A stretch of DNA of 64,000 bases from RBC074 sp964470555 (GTDB taxonomy: Bacteria > Acidobacteriota > Blastocatellia > RBC074), in assembly GCA_964470555.1 (NCBI GenBank), contig CAYYDG010000018.1, forward strand, positions 1-64,000, in the 5' to 3' direction. Of the stretch, positions 11,670 through 20,279 are shown one piece after another (position 1 is the first letter of the stretch; each line of letters starts with the position of its first letter). The notes under the pieces are model-generated. The model saw nothing but the letters and a program-made list of their open reading frames with translations, had not been told where the DNA came from and did no database searches. The translations under genes were made by a program, and so were the position numbers.

Positions 11670-13676
11670 CTAAAGGAGTGGCAGACCGCATTGTTTGAGG
11701 TATTCAGCAGTTTCATCAAAGTGGATAGGGAGTCTGGTTTGGTCATTGCTGTCGCCAGTTGGCACCCAAATGACCATTCCTTCGCGGGCGCGGGTGAGTA
11801 AAACTCGGTAGGTGTTGAGCAGATATTGCTTATCTACTTCTTTGGCCATATTGCCCCAACGACTACCACTAAAACGACGGTGACCCCATGCGTTAGCCGC
11901 AAAGGAAAATGTAAAATCACCGCCCCAGCAGAGGCCCACCCAGTCGAGTTCCAATCCCTGACATTCAAATTCTGAGGCGGCAATTTCGAGATGATTTGAG
12001 GAGCGTACATCAGAGGGATCAGCCAGAAACCATTGAACGTAGAGGTCACGATTACCCTGGCGGAAACCAGATGAAAGCTCAAGGCCTTCGGCTCGGAGCC
12101 GGATAGCGCCGGAGCTTGCAACGAGACCGCAGCGCCGCAGTCCACGTGCACGCTCTCGCAACCAAGACCGAGCAGTCGCCAGCGAACGTGTGATGGTCAC
12201 CGGGAAGTCCTTGAGGTCGGCTACAATCTCTGCTGCTTTTGAGGAATTGCCGTTCAGCACAGCATCTACCCACTCTGCCAGCCGGCGCGCCCGAAATGAG
12301 CGGAGATTGACCTCCAAATGTAATGGTGGTTCTTGGCGAACTTTGAGTAACCCACAATTACCGTCTGTAAAAAGCCGGTGTCCAGCGACGCTTGTATCTC
12401 CCGAAATCGCATTTGGCGAAACCGCAATTTGCCAGTGAGGAAAACGCTCGCGCAAGCTTCGTCCCCATTCTCCCAAACCGGCTTCGCCTGTATGGATTTC
12501 TTGCCCACCACCAACCAGAGCCACCACGACCGACCAATCTTTATGTCTGTCCATAATGGAGAGTACGGTTTCAGGTTCAGACAATTCTGAACCTGTCTTC
12601 CTCGCATTGTGTGCAGCATCCCAAGCGCGCTGGGCTTCGTCGAACACGATGATATGTTCTATTGGCGGTCTATCTGGCTTGTCCAACGCATCACGAACGA
12701 ACGAGTGAACGTTTTGAACAAATGTGCCAACCGTTCGCTTCGCTCCGTCCATACGAGTACGCTGCTTGAAGTCGCGTGTAATAGCGGCTGAAACGATCTT
12801 TACAAGTGGGCCATTACCAGAAAGGAAAACGCTTGGCGGTCGTCCATCTTGCCGAAGCGCCGCATTATGAACAACATTCAACCCCGCAAGCGTTTTGCCC
12901 GCGCCAGGAACTCCTGTGACGAAACAGGCGACCTTGGTATTCTCGCGCTGCGCCTGACTGATAATTTCAATCAACTTTTCTGAGGTCAGCGTGAGATTGA
13001 TGGCGCCTGCGTGAGAATGAGCGATTTCACGAACGTTGTGTCCAGCAAAGAGAGCCTCTGCGGCTTCGATGATGGTGGGGACTGGGCGATATGCTGACAA
13101 ATCCCAGGCTGTTGGGGAAATTGGCCCACTTGGTGAATCGCCTTCCGAAATAATTACTGAAGCGATCTGGCTGGCAAGGTCGGCTGCTCCCGCAAGAACG
13201 ACTGGACGTACCAAGTCGTTGGTAGCAGCATAGGGAACGGGATTGACCGGCGGCGCTCCAAGCGCGACCGCGACTGGAATAATGGGACTATTACGACTCG
13301 CATCGTGAAAGTCGCGCAGATCAAGAGCATAGTCTTCGACCTGTCGTTTCAAATGGCTACTATAATTTTTATCTTCAGTCTTAAACTCAAGGCAGAAGAT
13401 GACACGGCGCGCGAGCAAGACAGCGTCAATTCGTTTTTGTCTTCGAGGGATTGGGTATTCAAGCAACATCCCCCAGGTTGTACTATCTGTGAATTGGTTT
13501 TGCAGAGAGAAACACGCGGCTTTCAACGCTTCGATCTCTTTCTGCCACGCTTTGGTCTGCTTCTGTTTAAGGTCTGTAAAACCATTCTTGGCGCTTTCAG
13601 TGGCCAGCACTCCAAGTATTCTTTCTGAATCATCCGCAAGAAACTCATCCAAAAATGCGCGGTAATATGCAGGCAT
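11670..13676 (-). CDS. DUF2075 helicase with N-terminal PD-(D/E)XK-like nuclease
   Basis: 668 residues. The N-terminal part carries a restriction-nuclease-like core: Asp84 in RIDAVLL and Glu97-x-Lys99 in CLEFKTE. An AAA/superfamily-I-like ATPase of the DUF2075 type follows: Walker A GVPGAGKT at 255-262, Walker B FDEAQ at 344-348, a motif-III-like VVALVGGGQEI and a C-terminal YRVLLTRAREGM helicase motif. The family is predicted to remodel or cleave nucleic acid and often sits in defence islands. The gene is complete and is preceded by the XRE regulator 84 bp upstream on the same strand. It converges on the truncated methyltransferase. No direct repeats flanking it were found. Confidence 0.85.
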   Translation of the reverse strand: MPAYYRAFLDEFLADDSERILGVLATESAKNGFTDLKQKQTKAWQKEIEALKAACFSLQNQFTDSTTWGMLLEYPIPRRQKRIDAVLLARRVIFCLEFKTEDKNYSSHLKRQVEDYALDLRDFHDASRNSPIIPVAVALGAPPVNPVPYAATNDLVRPVVLAGAADLASQIASVIISEGDSPSGPISPTAWDLSAYRPVPTIIEAAEALFAGHNVREIAHSHAGAINLTLTSEKLIEIISQAQRENTKVACFVTGVPGAGKTLAGLNVVHNAALRQDGRPPSVFLSGNGPLVKIVSAAITRDFKQRTRMDGAKRTVGTFVQNVHSFVRDALDKPDRPPIEHIIVFDEAQRAWDAAHNARKTGSELSEPETVLSIMDRHKDWSVVVALVGGGQEIHTGEAGLGEWGRSLRERFPHWQIAVSPNAISGDTSVAGHRLFTDGNCGLLKVRQEPPLHLEVNLRSFRARRLAEWVDAVLNGNSSKAAEIVADLKDFPVTITRSLATARSWLRERARGLRRCGLVASSGAIRLRAEGLELSSGFRQGNRDLYVQWFLADPSDVRSSNHLEIAASEFECQGLELDWVGLCWGGDFTFSFAANAWGHRRFSGSRWGNMAKEVDKQYLLNTYRVLLTRAREGMVIWVPTGDSNDQTRLPIHFDETAEYLKQCGLPLL

Positions 13677-13759
13677 GAAGGCCTCTCATTGTTTTCGGGA
13701 AGATAGTTGAGAGGCGGGTTTTGTGGCGAATCCACAGGACGGACTATGTGGAGAATGAA

Positions 13760-13987
13760 TCATTCATCTACCCCCTTGCATATTTCAGCCATAGAAATTT
13801 CGAGAGCTTTCGCGAGTTTGGCTATGTTGATGACGCCCGGATTCCTAAGCCCGCGTTCGATACCACTGATATAGGTTTGGTCAAGACCGGCTTTATCTGA
13901 AAGCGCTTCCTGTGTAAGGCCGAGGGCCTCACGACGTTTGCGCACATTTTGACCTAAAGCAATAAGAACCGGGTCGCGTTTTCGCAT
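13760..13987 (-). CDS. XRE-family regulator, C-protein-like
   Basis: 75 residues, essentially one helix-turn-helix domain: LGQNVRKRREALGLTQEALS, then a turn, then the recognition helix QTYISGIERGLRNP. The length and sequence resemble controller (C) proteins of restriction-modification systems. Two GACT-N3-AGTC-like boxes lie directly upstream, at 13988-13998 and 14025-14035. This matches C-box operators, so it probably autoregulates and controls the DUF2075 gene just downstream. It could also act on the divergent DUF4420-AIPR-Vsr genes. Confidence 0.85.
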   Translation of the reverse strand: MRKRDPVLIALGQNVRKRREALGLTQEALSDKAGLDQTYISGIERGLRNPGVINIAKLAKALEISMAEICKGVDE

Positions 13988-13998
13988 AACTTATAGTC
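13988..13998. promoter_or_regulatory. C-box-like operator, proximal
   Basis: AACT-TAT-AGTC, a GACT-N3-AGTC half-palindrome with one mismatch. It starts one base upstream of the regulator's ATG, a position suited to repression. Confidence 0.5.
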
Positions 13999-14024
13999 CT
14001 ATCAACTCGCCTTTCTTCTCCATA

Positions 14025-14035
14025 GACTATGAGTC
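14025..14035. promoter_or_regulatory. C-box-like operator, distal
   Basis: A perfect GACT-ATG-AGTC palindrome centred 37 bp from the proximal box, in the divergent region between the XRE gene and the truncated DUF4420 gene. Confidence 0.5.
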
Positions 14036-14044
14036 ATAAAATGA

Positions 14045-14692
14045 AGCCGTGGGCGACAGGCATTTCTTGGCCAGCTTGTACGCTGGCAGAAATTCCTTTC
14101 CGCTTCACAGGAAGGACTGAACGACGAACAGCAGCGAGGGCTATGGGGAGAGTTGTTCGTGCTGCGGGAGTATCTTTTGCCAGTAATGGGGGCGTCAGCG
14201 GTTGCAGGTTGGAAGGGCGGTGAGCGGGCGCACCAAGACTTTCAGTTCCTGACGGGGGCGATGGAGGTAAAAACGACCTTGGCGAAACAGCCGCAGGTCG
14301 TGCGCATAACCAGCGAGCGGCAATTGGATGATGCCGCGACTCCTGCTCTTTTCCTGATGGTCATTGTGCTTGATCGGCAGGAAGGATCGGGAGAAACGCT
14401 GCCTGATGTGGTTGATTCTCTGCGCACAGTATTGGCGGCTAATCCGGTGGCCAGAGAGCAGTTCGAGGATGCTCTGCTTACTGCGGATTACCTTGATGTG
14501 CATGCGACTCGCTATGCTGACCATGGATATTTTGTGCGCTCAGTAGTGCTGTTCCGAGTGGGGCAGGGCTTTCCTCGTATTATGGAAAGCAGTTTGCCGG
14601 AAGGCATAGGAGACGTGAATTATGGCCTGAGTGTGGCTGCCTGTCAGTCTTATGCCGCAGATATGGCAGAGTTGAGGGCAATGCTTATCTGA
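14045..14692 (+). pseudogene. DUF4420 PD-(D/E)XK protein, 5'-truncated
   Basis: The coding similarity begins right after an in-frame TGA at 14042: LVRWQKFLSASQEGL, then RGLWGELFVLREYLL, then the nuclease core HQDF...MEVKTT and SERQLDD, typical of the C-terminal two thirds of DUF4420 proteins. The family is about 300 residues or more; here about 215 remain and the N-terminus is missing. There is no ATG or GTG before the conserved part. The first usable start is TTG at 14153, inside the conserved WGEL segment. The catalytic-like Asp and Glu-x-Lys are kept. The stop is 21 bp before the AIPR gene. It is either a decayed gene or a truncated subunit made from a weak start. Confidence 0.8.
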
Positions 14693-14713
14693 AGAGAAAG
14701 GCGGGAAGCGCGA

Positions 14714-16753
14714 ATGAATAACAGACTGGAACAATATGCCGAAGATCTGCACCAGGAAATTCTGGCGCAGAGCAGTGACGAAGCGACACCTCGCCTGCGG
14801 GAAGAGGCGTTCACGGAATTCATGTTGGAGTTGTTGTCTGAGCGCAACGAGACCGATTCTCCTGATGTTTGTTATTACGAGGTGAAAAGTGCAGGCCGGG
14901 CGCCAGCGGCAAAGCTGAACGCTTGGGCCTTGTCAACAGACGGAGTGACTCTTGATCTCTTTGTCACTCTTTATTACGGGTCGGGGAAGGTGGAAGAGGT
15001 GGGGAAACCGGATGTGCGGCGTTACTTCCAATATCTCCGAGGCTTCCTGCGACGCGCAATCCAGGGACACTACACACAGATAGAAGAATCGAGCGAAGCT
15101 TTCCACGCAATGCAGCGAATATTTGAGGTCCGTGAGTCATTGGCGACGGTCAGGCTTTTTTTTCTTACTGACGGTGTAGTGAGATCATTGGAACTGGAAC
15201 AGGACACAGTACCTGGGCTGGAAGTGCGATACGTGATCTGGGATTTGGACAAGCTGAGCCGATTGCGTGTTGGTGACCGCCAAGTGGTTGAACTGGATTT
15301 CGTCAATCGTTATGAGGGAGCGATTCCCTGTCTGCAAATGCAGGATCCGACTGGTGAATATCGAACCTATCTGGCGTATTTGCCCGCTACGCTTCTGGCG
15401 CGAATTTACGGTGAGTATGGGCAGCGTCTGCTGGAACGAAATGTACGGGCCTTTCTGCAGGTCAAGGGTGGCGTCAATCGTGGTTTGCAAAAGACTCTGA
15501 GAGAGGAACCGCATCGTTTTCTGGCGTACAACAATGGGCTGTGTTGTACGGCGGCTGAAGTGCGTGTCGAATCTATTACTAATGTTCAAGCGCGATTGGA
15601 ATGGGTCAGGGATTTTCAAATCGTAAATGGTGGCCAGACTACAGCATCCATTTACCACGCGATGAAGAAGGAGAAATTGAATGTGAATCAGGTGGTTGTG
15701 CAGGTAAAGCTGACCGTGTTGAGAGATGCAGAGAAAGTGCCTGAGATCGTTCCCCTTATTTCGCGATACGCAAACAGTCAGAACAAGGTAAACGCCGCCG
15801 ACTTTTCCGCCAATGGGCCGTTCCATCACAGGCTTGAGCAGCTTTCCCGCGCGATCTGGGCGCCTGCGACGAGCGGTTTGGAAAGAGGCGCGCATTGGTA
15901 TTATGAACGCGCTCGCGGCTGCTATGCGGATGACAAGGCGCGCCAGGGCACGCTGGCGAAACGCCGCGAATGGGAGATCCAAAACCCGCCACGCCAGAAG
16001 TTCACCAAGACAGACCTCGCGAAGTTTGAGAATGCGTGGATGGGATTGCCACACCTTGTCTGCCTTGGCGCGGAAAAGAACTTCGTCAAGTTCGCGGAAC
16101 TTATGGAAGAAGATGCTGAAATGGTCGTAGATGAAAACTACTTCAAGCAGGCAGTGGCAAAAGCAATTCTTTGGCGCACGGCAGAGAAACTTTTCGATAC
16201 GCTCGGATTGCAGGGATATCGTGCGAACAGTGTCGCCTATGCCGTTGCCTGGATTGCTGAACAGGCAGAGCGACGAATTGACTTGTATCGAATCTGGCGG
16301 GAGCAGCGTGTGTCACCGCCGCTGTCTAATGCATTGAAGGTGGCGTGCGCGGCGGCACATAAACATATTTCTTTGCAAAGTGGGAATCCGGGTGAGGCGT
16401 CCAAGCGGGAATCGTGCTGGAACATATTCCGAAAGGCCTCGCTTTCAATTTCGGATGATTGGAGAAAAGAGCTTTCATCTATGGCATTCACTGCGGGCGG
16501 CAGGGAGGCGGAATTGGAAGAAGAAATGCTGGTTTCCAAATGGGAACGACTACGGCAATCCTTCATTAATGACGTGCGAACCTTGGCGGAGTTGGAAGCG
16601 TTGACTGGCAAAACGTGGGTGGCCACTCGAAGAGATGATCCTGTTTATATTTATGCTGAAAAGAGCTGGGCGCAGTTGCGGCGTATGCGTGGAATGGGGA
16701 CAAGAAAGATTGGCAGTCTGATTGAGATTATTTCATCAGCAGGAATACGGTAG
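14714..16753 (+). CDS. AIPR-family (abortive infection phage resistance) protein
   Basis: 679 residues, complete. The AIPR signature IVNGGQTTASIYHA lies near residues 303-316. It is preceded by RFLAYNNGLCC and followed by VPLISRYANSQNKVNAADFSAN, all typical of this family. Family members are linked to phage resistance and occur in operons with a C5 methyltransferase, MutL/MORC-type ATPase, Z1 helicase, DUF4420 nuclease and Vsr. The biochemical role is not established to my knowledge. It is cotranscribed with the DUF4420 remnant (21-bp gap) and Vsr (8-bp gap). A GAGAAAGGCGGGAAG stretch provides the ribosome site. Confidence 0.85.
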   Translation: MNNRLEQYAEDLHQEILAQSSDEATPRLREEAFTEFMLELLSERNETDSPDVCYYEVKSAGRAPAAKLNAWALSTDGVTLDLFVTLYYGSGKVEEVGKPDVRRYFQYLRGFLRRAIQGHYTQIEESSEAFHAMQRIFEVRESLATVRLFFLTDGVVRSLELEQDTVPGLEVRYVIWDLDKLSRLRVGDRQVVELDFVNRYEGAIPCLQMQDPTGEYRTYLAYLPATLLARIYGEYGQRLLERNVRAFLQVKGGVNRGLQKTLREEPHRFLAYNNGLCCTAAEVRVESITNVQARLEWVRDFQIVNGGQTTASIYHAMKKEKLNVNQVVVQVKLTVLRDAEKVPEIVPLISRYANSQNKVNAADFSANGPFHHRLEQLSRAIWAPATSGLERGAHWYYERARGCYADDKARQGTLAKRREWEIQNPPRQKFTKTDLAKFENAWMGLPHLVCLGAEKNFVKFAELMEEDAEMVVDENYFKQAVAKAILWRTAEKLFDTLGLQGYRANSVAYAVAWIAEQAERRIDLYRIWREQRVSPPLSNALKVACAAAHKHISLQSGNPGEASKRESCWNIFRKASLSISDDWRKELSSMAFTAGGREAELEEEMLVSKWERLRQSFINDVRTLAELEALTGKTWVATRRDDPVYIYAEKSWAQLRRMRGMGTRKIGSLIEIISSAGIR

Positions 16754-16761
16754 GTTGCGAA

Positions 16762-17196
16762 ATGACGGATGTTTTTACCAAATCCAAGCGATCTGAAGTG
16801 ATGTCACGCATCCGATCCCGCGACACTGGACCAGAGCGCGCCGTGCGTTCAATGCTGCATGGGATGGGCTATCGGTTTCGACTTCATGTGGCTGATTTGC
16901 CGGGCAAACCTGATATTGTGTTGCCGCGATATCGTACTGCAATCTTTGTTCATGGATGTTTCTGGCATAGACATAAAGGTTGTCGGTTCTGTTACACACC
17001 TAAAAGCAGGTTACAGTTTTGGCTTGATAAATTTGAATCGAATATCAGACGAGATAATGAAGTCAAAAAGCTGCTATGTAAACAGAAATGGAATGTCCTT
17101 GTCGTCTGGGAGTGCGAACTACGCTTTCCAGATCGTCTTTCGAAAAGACTCGACAAAGCGCTTCGCTACAGTCTTGATCAAAAAATATATTCGTAA
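16762..17196 (+). CDS. vsr: Very short patch repair endonuclease Vsr
   Basis: 144 residues. Vsr nicks next to T:G mismatches that arise when 5-methylcytosine deaminates, so it normally partners a C5 methyltransferase. Asp51 (GKPDIVL) and His69 (GCFWHRH) fall at the same numbers as the catalytic residues of E. coli Vsr. The N-terminal SRIRSRDTGPE motif and the Cys/His zinc residues (C66, H71, C74, C77 region) are present. Its presence argues that a functional cytosine methyltransferase once served this locus, in contrast to the truncated one at 10730. It is the last gene of the island. Confidence 0.95.
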   Translation: MTDVFTKSKRSEVMSRIRSRDTGPERAVRSMLHGMGYRFRLHVADLPGKPDIVLPRYRTAIFVHGCFWHRHKGCRFCYTPKSRLQFWLDKFESNIRRDNEVKKLLCKQKWNVLVVWECELRFPDRLSKRLDKALRYSLDQKIYS

Positions 17197-17293
17197 TCCA
17201 TGATCAAATTTATTTAAGCATGGGATTACGTTTGCCGAGCAAGCAGAACCCCTAAACCCGGTCACTAGATTATTCTTTGAGTTGGTAAGGATT

Positions 17294-18160
17294 TTAGTAA
17301 TTTCCTGTAATGGCGCTGTCAGCCATCTTCACGCCTTTCGCTTCCTGGACGATTTTGACGCCTGCGCTGGCGCCGATGCGTGTGGCTCCGGCGGCGATCA
17401 TTTCTTTTGCCGAAGCCAGATCCTTCACGCCACCCGCCGCTTTGACGCCCAATTCTGCGCCGACGGCTTTGCGCATCAATTCGATGTCGGCGACGGTTGC
17501 GCCGCCTTTGCTGAATCCGGTCGAAGTTTTGACGAAATCGGCTCCGGCTTCTTTGGCCAGCACGCTGGCGCGGACTTTTTCGTCGTCGGTCAGCAAAGCG
17601 GTTTCGAGGATGACTTTGACAATGGCACAGGCTTCGTGTGCGGCTTCGACCACGGCGGCAATGTCGCGTTTTACCAGGTCGTCGTTGCCGGATTTCAGAG
17701 CGCCGATGTTGATGACCATGTCAATTTCCGTCGCGCCGTCGAAAATCGCTCGCCGCGTTTCATAAGCCTTTACGTCCGGCGTAGTAGCTCCGAGCGGGAA
17801 GCCAATCACCGTGCAGGTTTTGACCGGCGAACCATGCAGCCGGAACGCGCATTCCTTGACCCAGGTCGGATTCACACAGACCGACGCGAAGCTGAATGCA
17901 CGCGCTTCGTCGCAGAGCTTTTCGATTTCGGTGCGCGTGGCTTCGGGTTTTAACAGCGTGTGATCAATGTATTGGCCGACTTCGGCGCTGGCGGCTGCCG
18001 CTTGTCCCCAGCCCAAGCCGATGCGCGACGCTCCAGCTTGCAAGGCGCAGGCAATGTGGTGCGGGCTGCATTCTGCGCCGTCTGCTACGCTTTCAGCTTG
18101 CAGCCGCGCGACGATCATGTCAGTGATTTGTTCGATCAGTTTTTCCAGGTCAGCGTTCAT
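17294..18160 (-). CDS. deoC: Deoxyribose-phosphate aldolase
   Basis: 288 residues. Splits 2-deoxyribose-5-phosphate to glyceraldehyde-3-phosphate and acetaldehyde in deoxynucleoside catabolism; cytosolic TIM barrel. Conserved blocks: DHTLLKPEAT, VIGFPLGATT, EIDMVINIGAL (general Asp), KVILETALL and DFVKTSTGFS, the last with the Schiff-base Lys. About 65 extra N-terminal residues precede the barrel, longer than the roughly 220-residue bacterial standard but common in this phylum. A small gene ending at 18200 lies just upstream on the same strand. Confidence 0.95.
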   Translation of the reverse strand: MNADLEKLIEQITDMIVARLQAESVADGAECSPHHIACALQAGASRIGLGWGQAAAASAEVGQYIDHTLLKPEATRTEIEKLCDEARAFSFASVCVNPTWVKECAFRLHGSPVKTCTVIGFPLGATTPDVKAYETRRAIFDGATEIDMVINIGALKSGNDDLVKRDIAAVVEAAHEACAIVKVILETALLTDDEKVRASVLAKEAGADFVKTSTGFSKGGATVADIELMRKAVGAELGVKAAGGVKDLASAKEMIAAGATRIGASAGVKIVQEAKGVKMADSAITGNY

Positions 18161-18166
18161 CTTTCA

Positions 18167-18196
18167 GTGGTCGGTTGTTGGTGGTCGGTCGGCGGT
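18167..18196. repeat. Tandem GGTCGGT single-arm repeat
   Basis: Repeated GGTCGGT/GGTGGTCGG units between the small gene and deoC. No facing arm is visible nearby. Confidence 0.5.
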
Positions 18197-18199
18197 TTT

Positions 18200-18376
18200 T
18201 CAGCAGCAGCCTTTGCGCGGACGCTCTTCGTTGATTGGTTGACCGGTTAGATAGCCGCGCAGCACCGCGCGCGCGATTTGCCAAGCGCGTCGAATCGCGT
18301 GAACCCAGTTGCCCACCTGAGCTTCGCAGGTAGGTAGGTCCTCTGCCATTACTTTGTGGTCAACGTGTTCATTCAT
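18200..18376 (-). CDS. Small protein with C-terminal Cys-Cys, unknown
   Basis: About 58 residues from the ATG at 18376; a longer frame to 18430 runs into a repeat and is less likely. A central amphipathic helix (WVHAIRRAWQIARAVLRGYL) is followed by a charged stretch and ends RPRKGCC. The paired C-terminal cysteines recall small metal- or redox-linked proteins, but I do not recognise a family. It is followed on the same strand by deoC 40 bp away. There is no strong ribosome site, so the gene itself is uncertain. Confidence 0.35.
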   Translation of the reverse strand: MNEHVDHKVMAEDLPTCEAQVGNWVHAIRRAWQIARAVLRGYLTGQPINEERPRKGCC

Positions 18377-18383
18377 AGGATTT

Positions 18384-18415
18384 GGTTTTGTGCCTTTTGC
18401 GCTTTTTGTGGTTGC
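18384..18415. repeat. CACAAAA-type tandem repeat arm
   Basis: On the minus strand it reads CCACAAAAA, GCGCAAAAG, GCACAAAAC: three 9-mer-spaced copies of a CNCAAAA unit. This is the single-arm version of the tandem-unit elements described under findings. Confidence 0.55.
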
Positions 18416-18475
18416 CGTTTTCCGGCTCAACCGGGAATCACGGCACAGAAACTATCACAGAGATTGAGACTCCGG

Positions 18476-20266
18476 CTAGCGAATCGTCAGCGGCGGAGGT
18501 TCCGGTGTCGTCAGCGGATCGAAGAATCCATAAAACCTTGTCAACAACGCCACGCTGCCCTGGATTTTGACTTCGCCGGATTGCAATGCGCCAATCAGAG
18601 TCAGTTGCCGGGCAATCAGTTTTTGCATCGTTGCCAGCGAAATGGACAACGTTGCGTCTACTTTGGCGGGCAAGCCTTCGTGAACCTGAGCCACGCCGCG
18701 ACGAACTTCGACGGCGTAAGTTTCGCCAGTGTCTGTGATTTGAAATGCCACCGTCGTGTGCGCGTCGGCGCTTTTCACAGGATCGAGCCGCACGGTCATC
18801 GCTTCGAAGAATTTGCTGATCGGCAATTGCCGCAAAATTTCCGGCGCAGCCAGACTGCTCATCGAACCGGCGGCGACGGCCTTGTTGAGCGTGCCGTCCA
18901 GTTCGCGCGCCGAAGTGATGTACCAGTTGCGCCAGTTGGAATTCTGCGTTTTGTACGCCAGTTGGCGTAACGCGTCGGCTTTCAGTTTGCGCGCTTCCAG
19001 ATCGTCTTTGTTTGTGCGAATGACGTGCGTCAACAACTCAGCCGCCCATTGAAAATCGCCTTTGTCAGTGGCGGTTTTAGCGGCTTTGACAACGGCGTCG
19101 CGTCCGCCCATCAATTCAACATAACGTTTGGCTTGTTCAACGCGCGGAATCGGATCAAGTGTCGTTGGATCGCCGTTGAACCAACCCAGATAGCCAAAAT
19201 AAATCTGCCGTACCGAATGTTTGACCGTGCCGTAAAACTCGCCCAGCCACGGATGGTTGGCCAGATGCGGCGGCAATTGCGAAACGACTTCGGCGATTTC
19301 ATCCGGCGTCAAACCTTTGTTCATTTGCCGGACGGTTTGATCGTGGACGTATTGAATGGCGTCGCGGTAAGAGGTCAGCATTTCTTCGATTTTGTCTTTG
19401 CCGGACATTGGTCGTCCGTGCGAAGGCGCGATGTGTTCAGGTTGCAAGCGGCGCATCATATCAATCGTCTTGAACCATTTGACCGGATCGCGGTAAGCCG
19501 TGCCGCGCAACGTGTGAACGTTCGGGAAGGTTTCGCCCTGAATGACTTCGGCGGTTTGCAGCAGTTTTTGATCGGGCAACCAGACGACGATTTCGTCGTC
19601 GGTTTCGCTGGGCGCGTAAATCAATCGCATCTTGACGCCTGCGATTTCCACGTCCAGCGAATCTTTGAAGGTTTTGGTCGGCGCGATAAAGCTGCGTTGG
19701 CCGACGACAAGTTGCGGCCCTATGCCTTGATGAATCTTTCCTTGCGGGCCGGTTTCCAGCAACACACCGAACGAATACGCTGAACGCAAGCCGAGAATAG
19801 GCGCGATGACGCTGGCATTGCTGATGATCGTGTTCATCATCGTTTCGTGAGCGTAAATGTTTACACGTCCGGCTTTCACGTCTTCTTCGTTGACGAAGGC
19901 TTTGACGCCCAGTATGTGGTCGGTGTGATTGTGCGTATAGACAATCGCCTTGACCGGTTTGTCGGTAATCTTGCGAAGTTCGGCAAAAGCGGCCTTGGCT
20001 GCGTCAACCGATTCAGCGGTGTCCACAATGATGACGCCGTCACGTCCGACGATCATTATTACGTTGGCCAAACCAAAACCTACCGCTGAGTAAGCGTTGT
20101 CGGTGACTTTATAAACCTGCTGCGCCATCTTGCTGGAATGCTCGGTCATTCGCGGGTTGACGGTTGGAGCAGGTTTATCATCGGCCAGGTTTTTTGTTTG
20201 AGCCAGAGCAGAAAGCACACCAATGCAAAGCAGCGCCAGAGTTGGGATCAATCGCATCAGTTTCAT
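18476..20266 (-). CDS. Exported alkyl-sulfatase (metallo-beta-lactamase fold)
   Basis: 596 residues from the ATG at 20266; the longer frame to 20329 adds a non-signal-like leader. A signal peptide (MKLMRLIPTLALL ... ALAQ) directs it to the periplasm. The metallo-beta-lactamase motif THNHTDH near residue 127 binds the metal pair. Downstream HGRPM and the C-terminal SCP2-like sterol-carrier domain, after about residue 470, match SdsA1/BDS1-type enzymes. These hydrolyse alkyl sulfates to alcohol and sulfate. It is 14 bp downstream of the Rpn-like gene. Confidence 0.85.
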   Translation of the reverse strand: MKLMRLIPTLALLCIGVLSALAQTKNLADDKPAPTVNPRMTEHSSKMAQQVYKVTDNAYSAVGFGLANVIMIVGRDGVIIVDTAESVDAAKAAFAELRKITDKPVKAIVYTHNHTDHILGVKAFVNEEDVKAGRVNIYAHETMMNTIISNASVIAPILGLRSAYSFGVLLETGPQGKIHQGIGPQLVVGQRSFIAPTKTFKDSLDVEIAGVKMRLIYAPSETDDEIVVWLPDQKLLQTAEVIQGETFPNVHTLRGTAYRDPVKWFKTIDMMRRLQPEHIAPSHGRPMSGKDKIEEMLTSYRDAIQYVHDQTVRQMNKGLTPDEIAEVVSQLPPHLANHPWLGEFYGTVKHSVRQIYFGYLGWFNGDPTTLDPIPRVEQAKRYVELMGGRDAVVKAAKTATDKGDFQWAAELLTHVIRTNKDDLEARKLKADALRQLAYKTQNSNWRNWYITSARELDGTLNKAVAAGSMSSLAAPEILRQLPISKFFEAMTVRLDPVKSADAHTTVAFQITDTGETYAVEVRRGVAQVHEGLPAKVDATLSISLATMQKLIARQLTLIGALQSGEVKIQGSVALLTRFYGFFDPLTTPEPPPLTIR

Positions 20267-20279
20267 AAGTTTTGAATGG

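Noticed and set aside
11660..11801. Continuation of the methyltransferase in another frame
   Set aside because: The +1 frame is open for a while but reads no motif IX or X, and it overlaps the well-supported DUF2075 C-terminus on the other strand.
13988..14042. Phage attachment or insertion-site duplication at the cassette edge
   Set aside because: No matching direct repeat was found at the other junction near 11640-11670.
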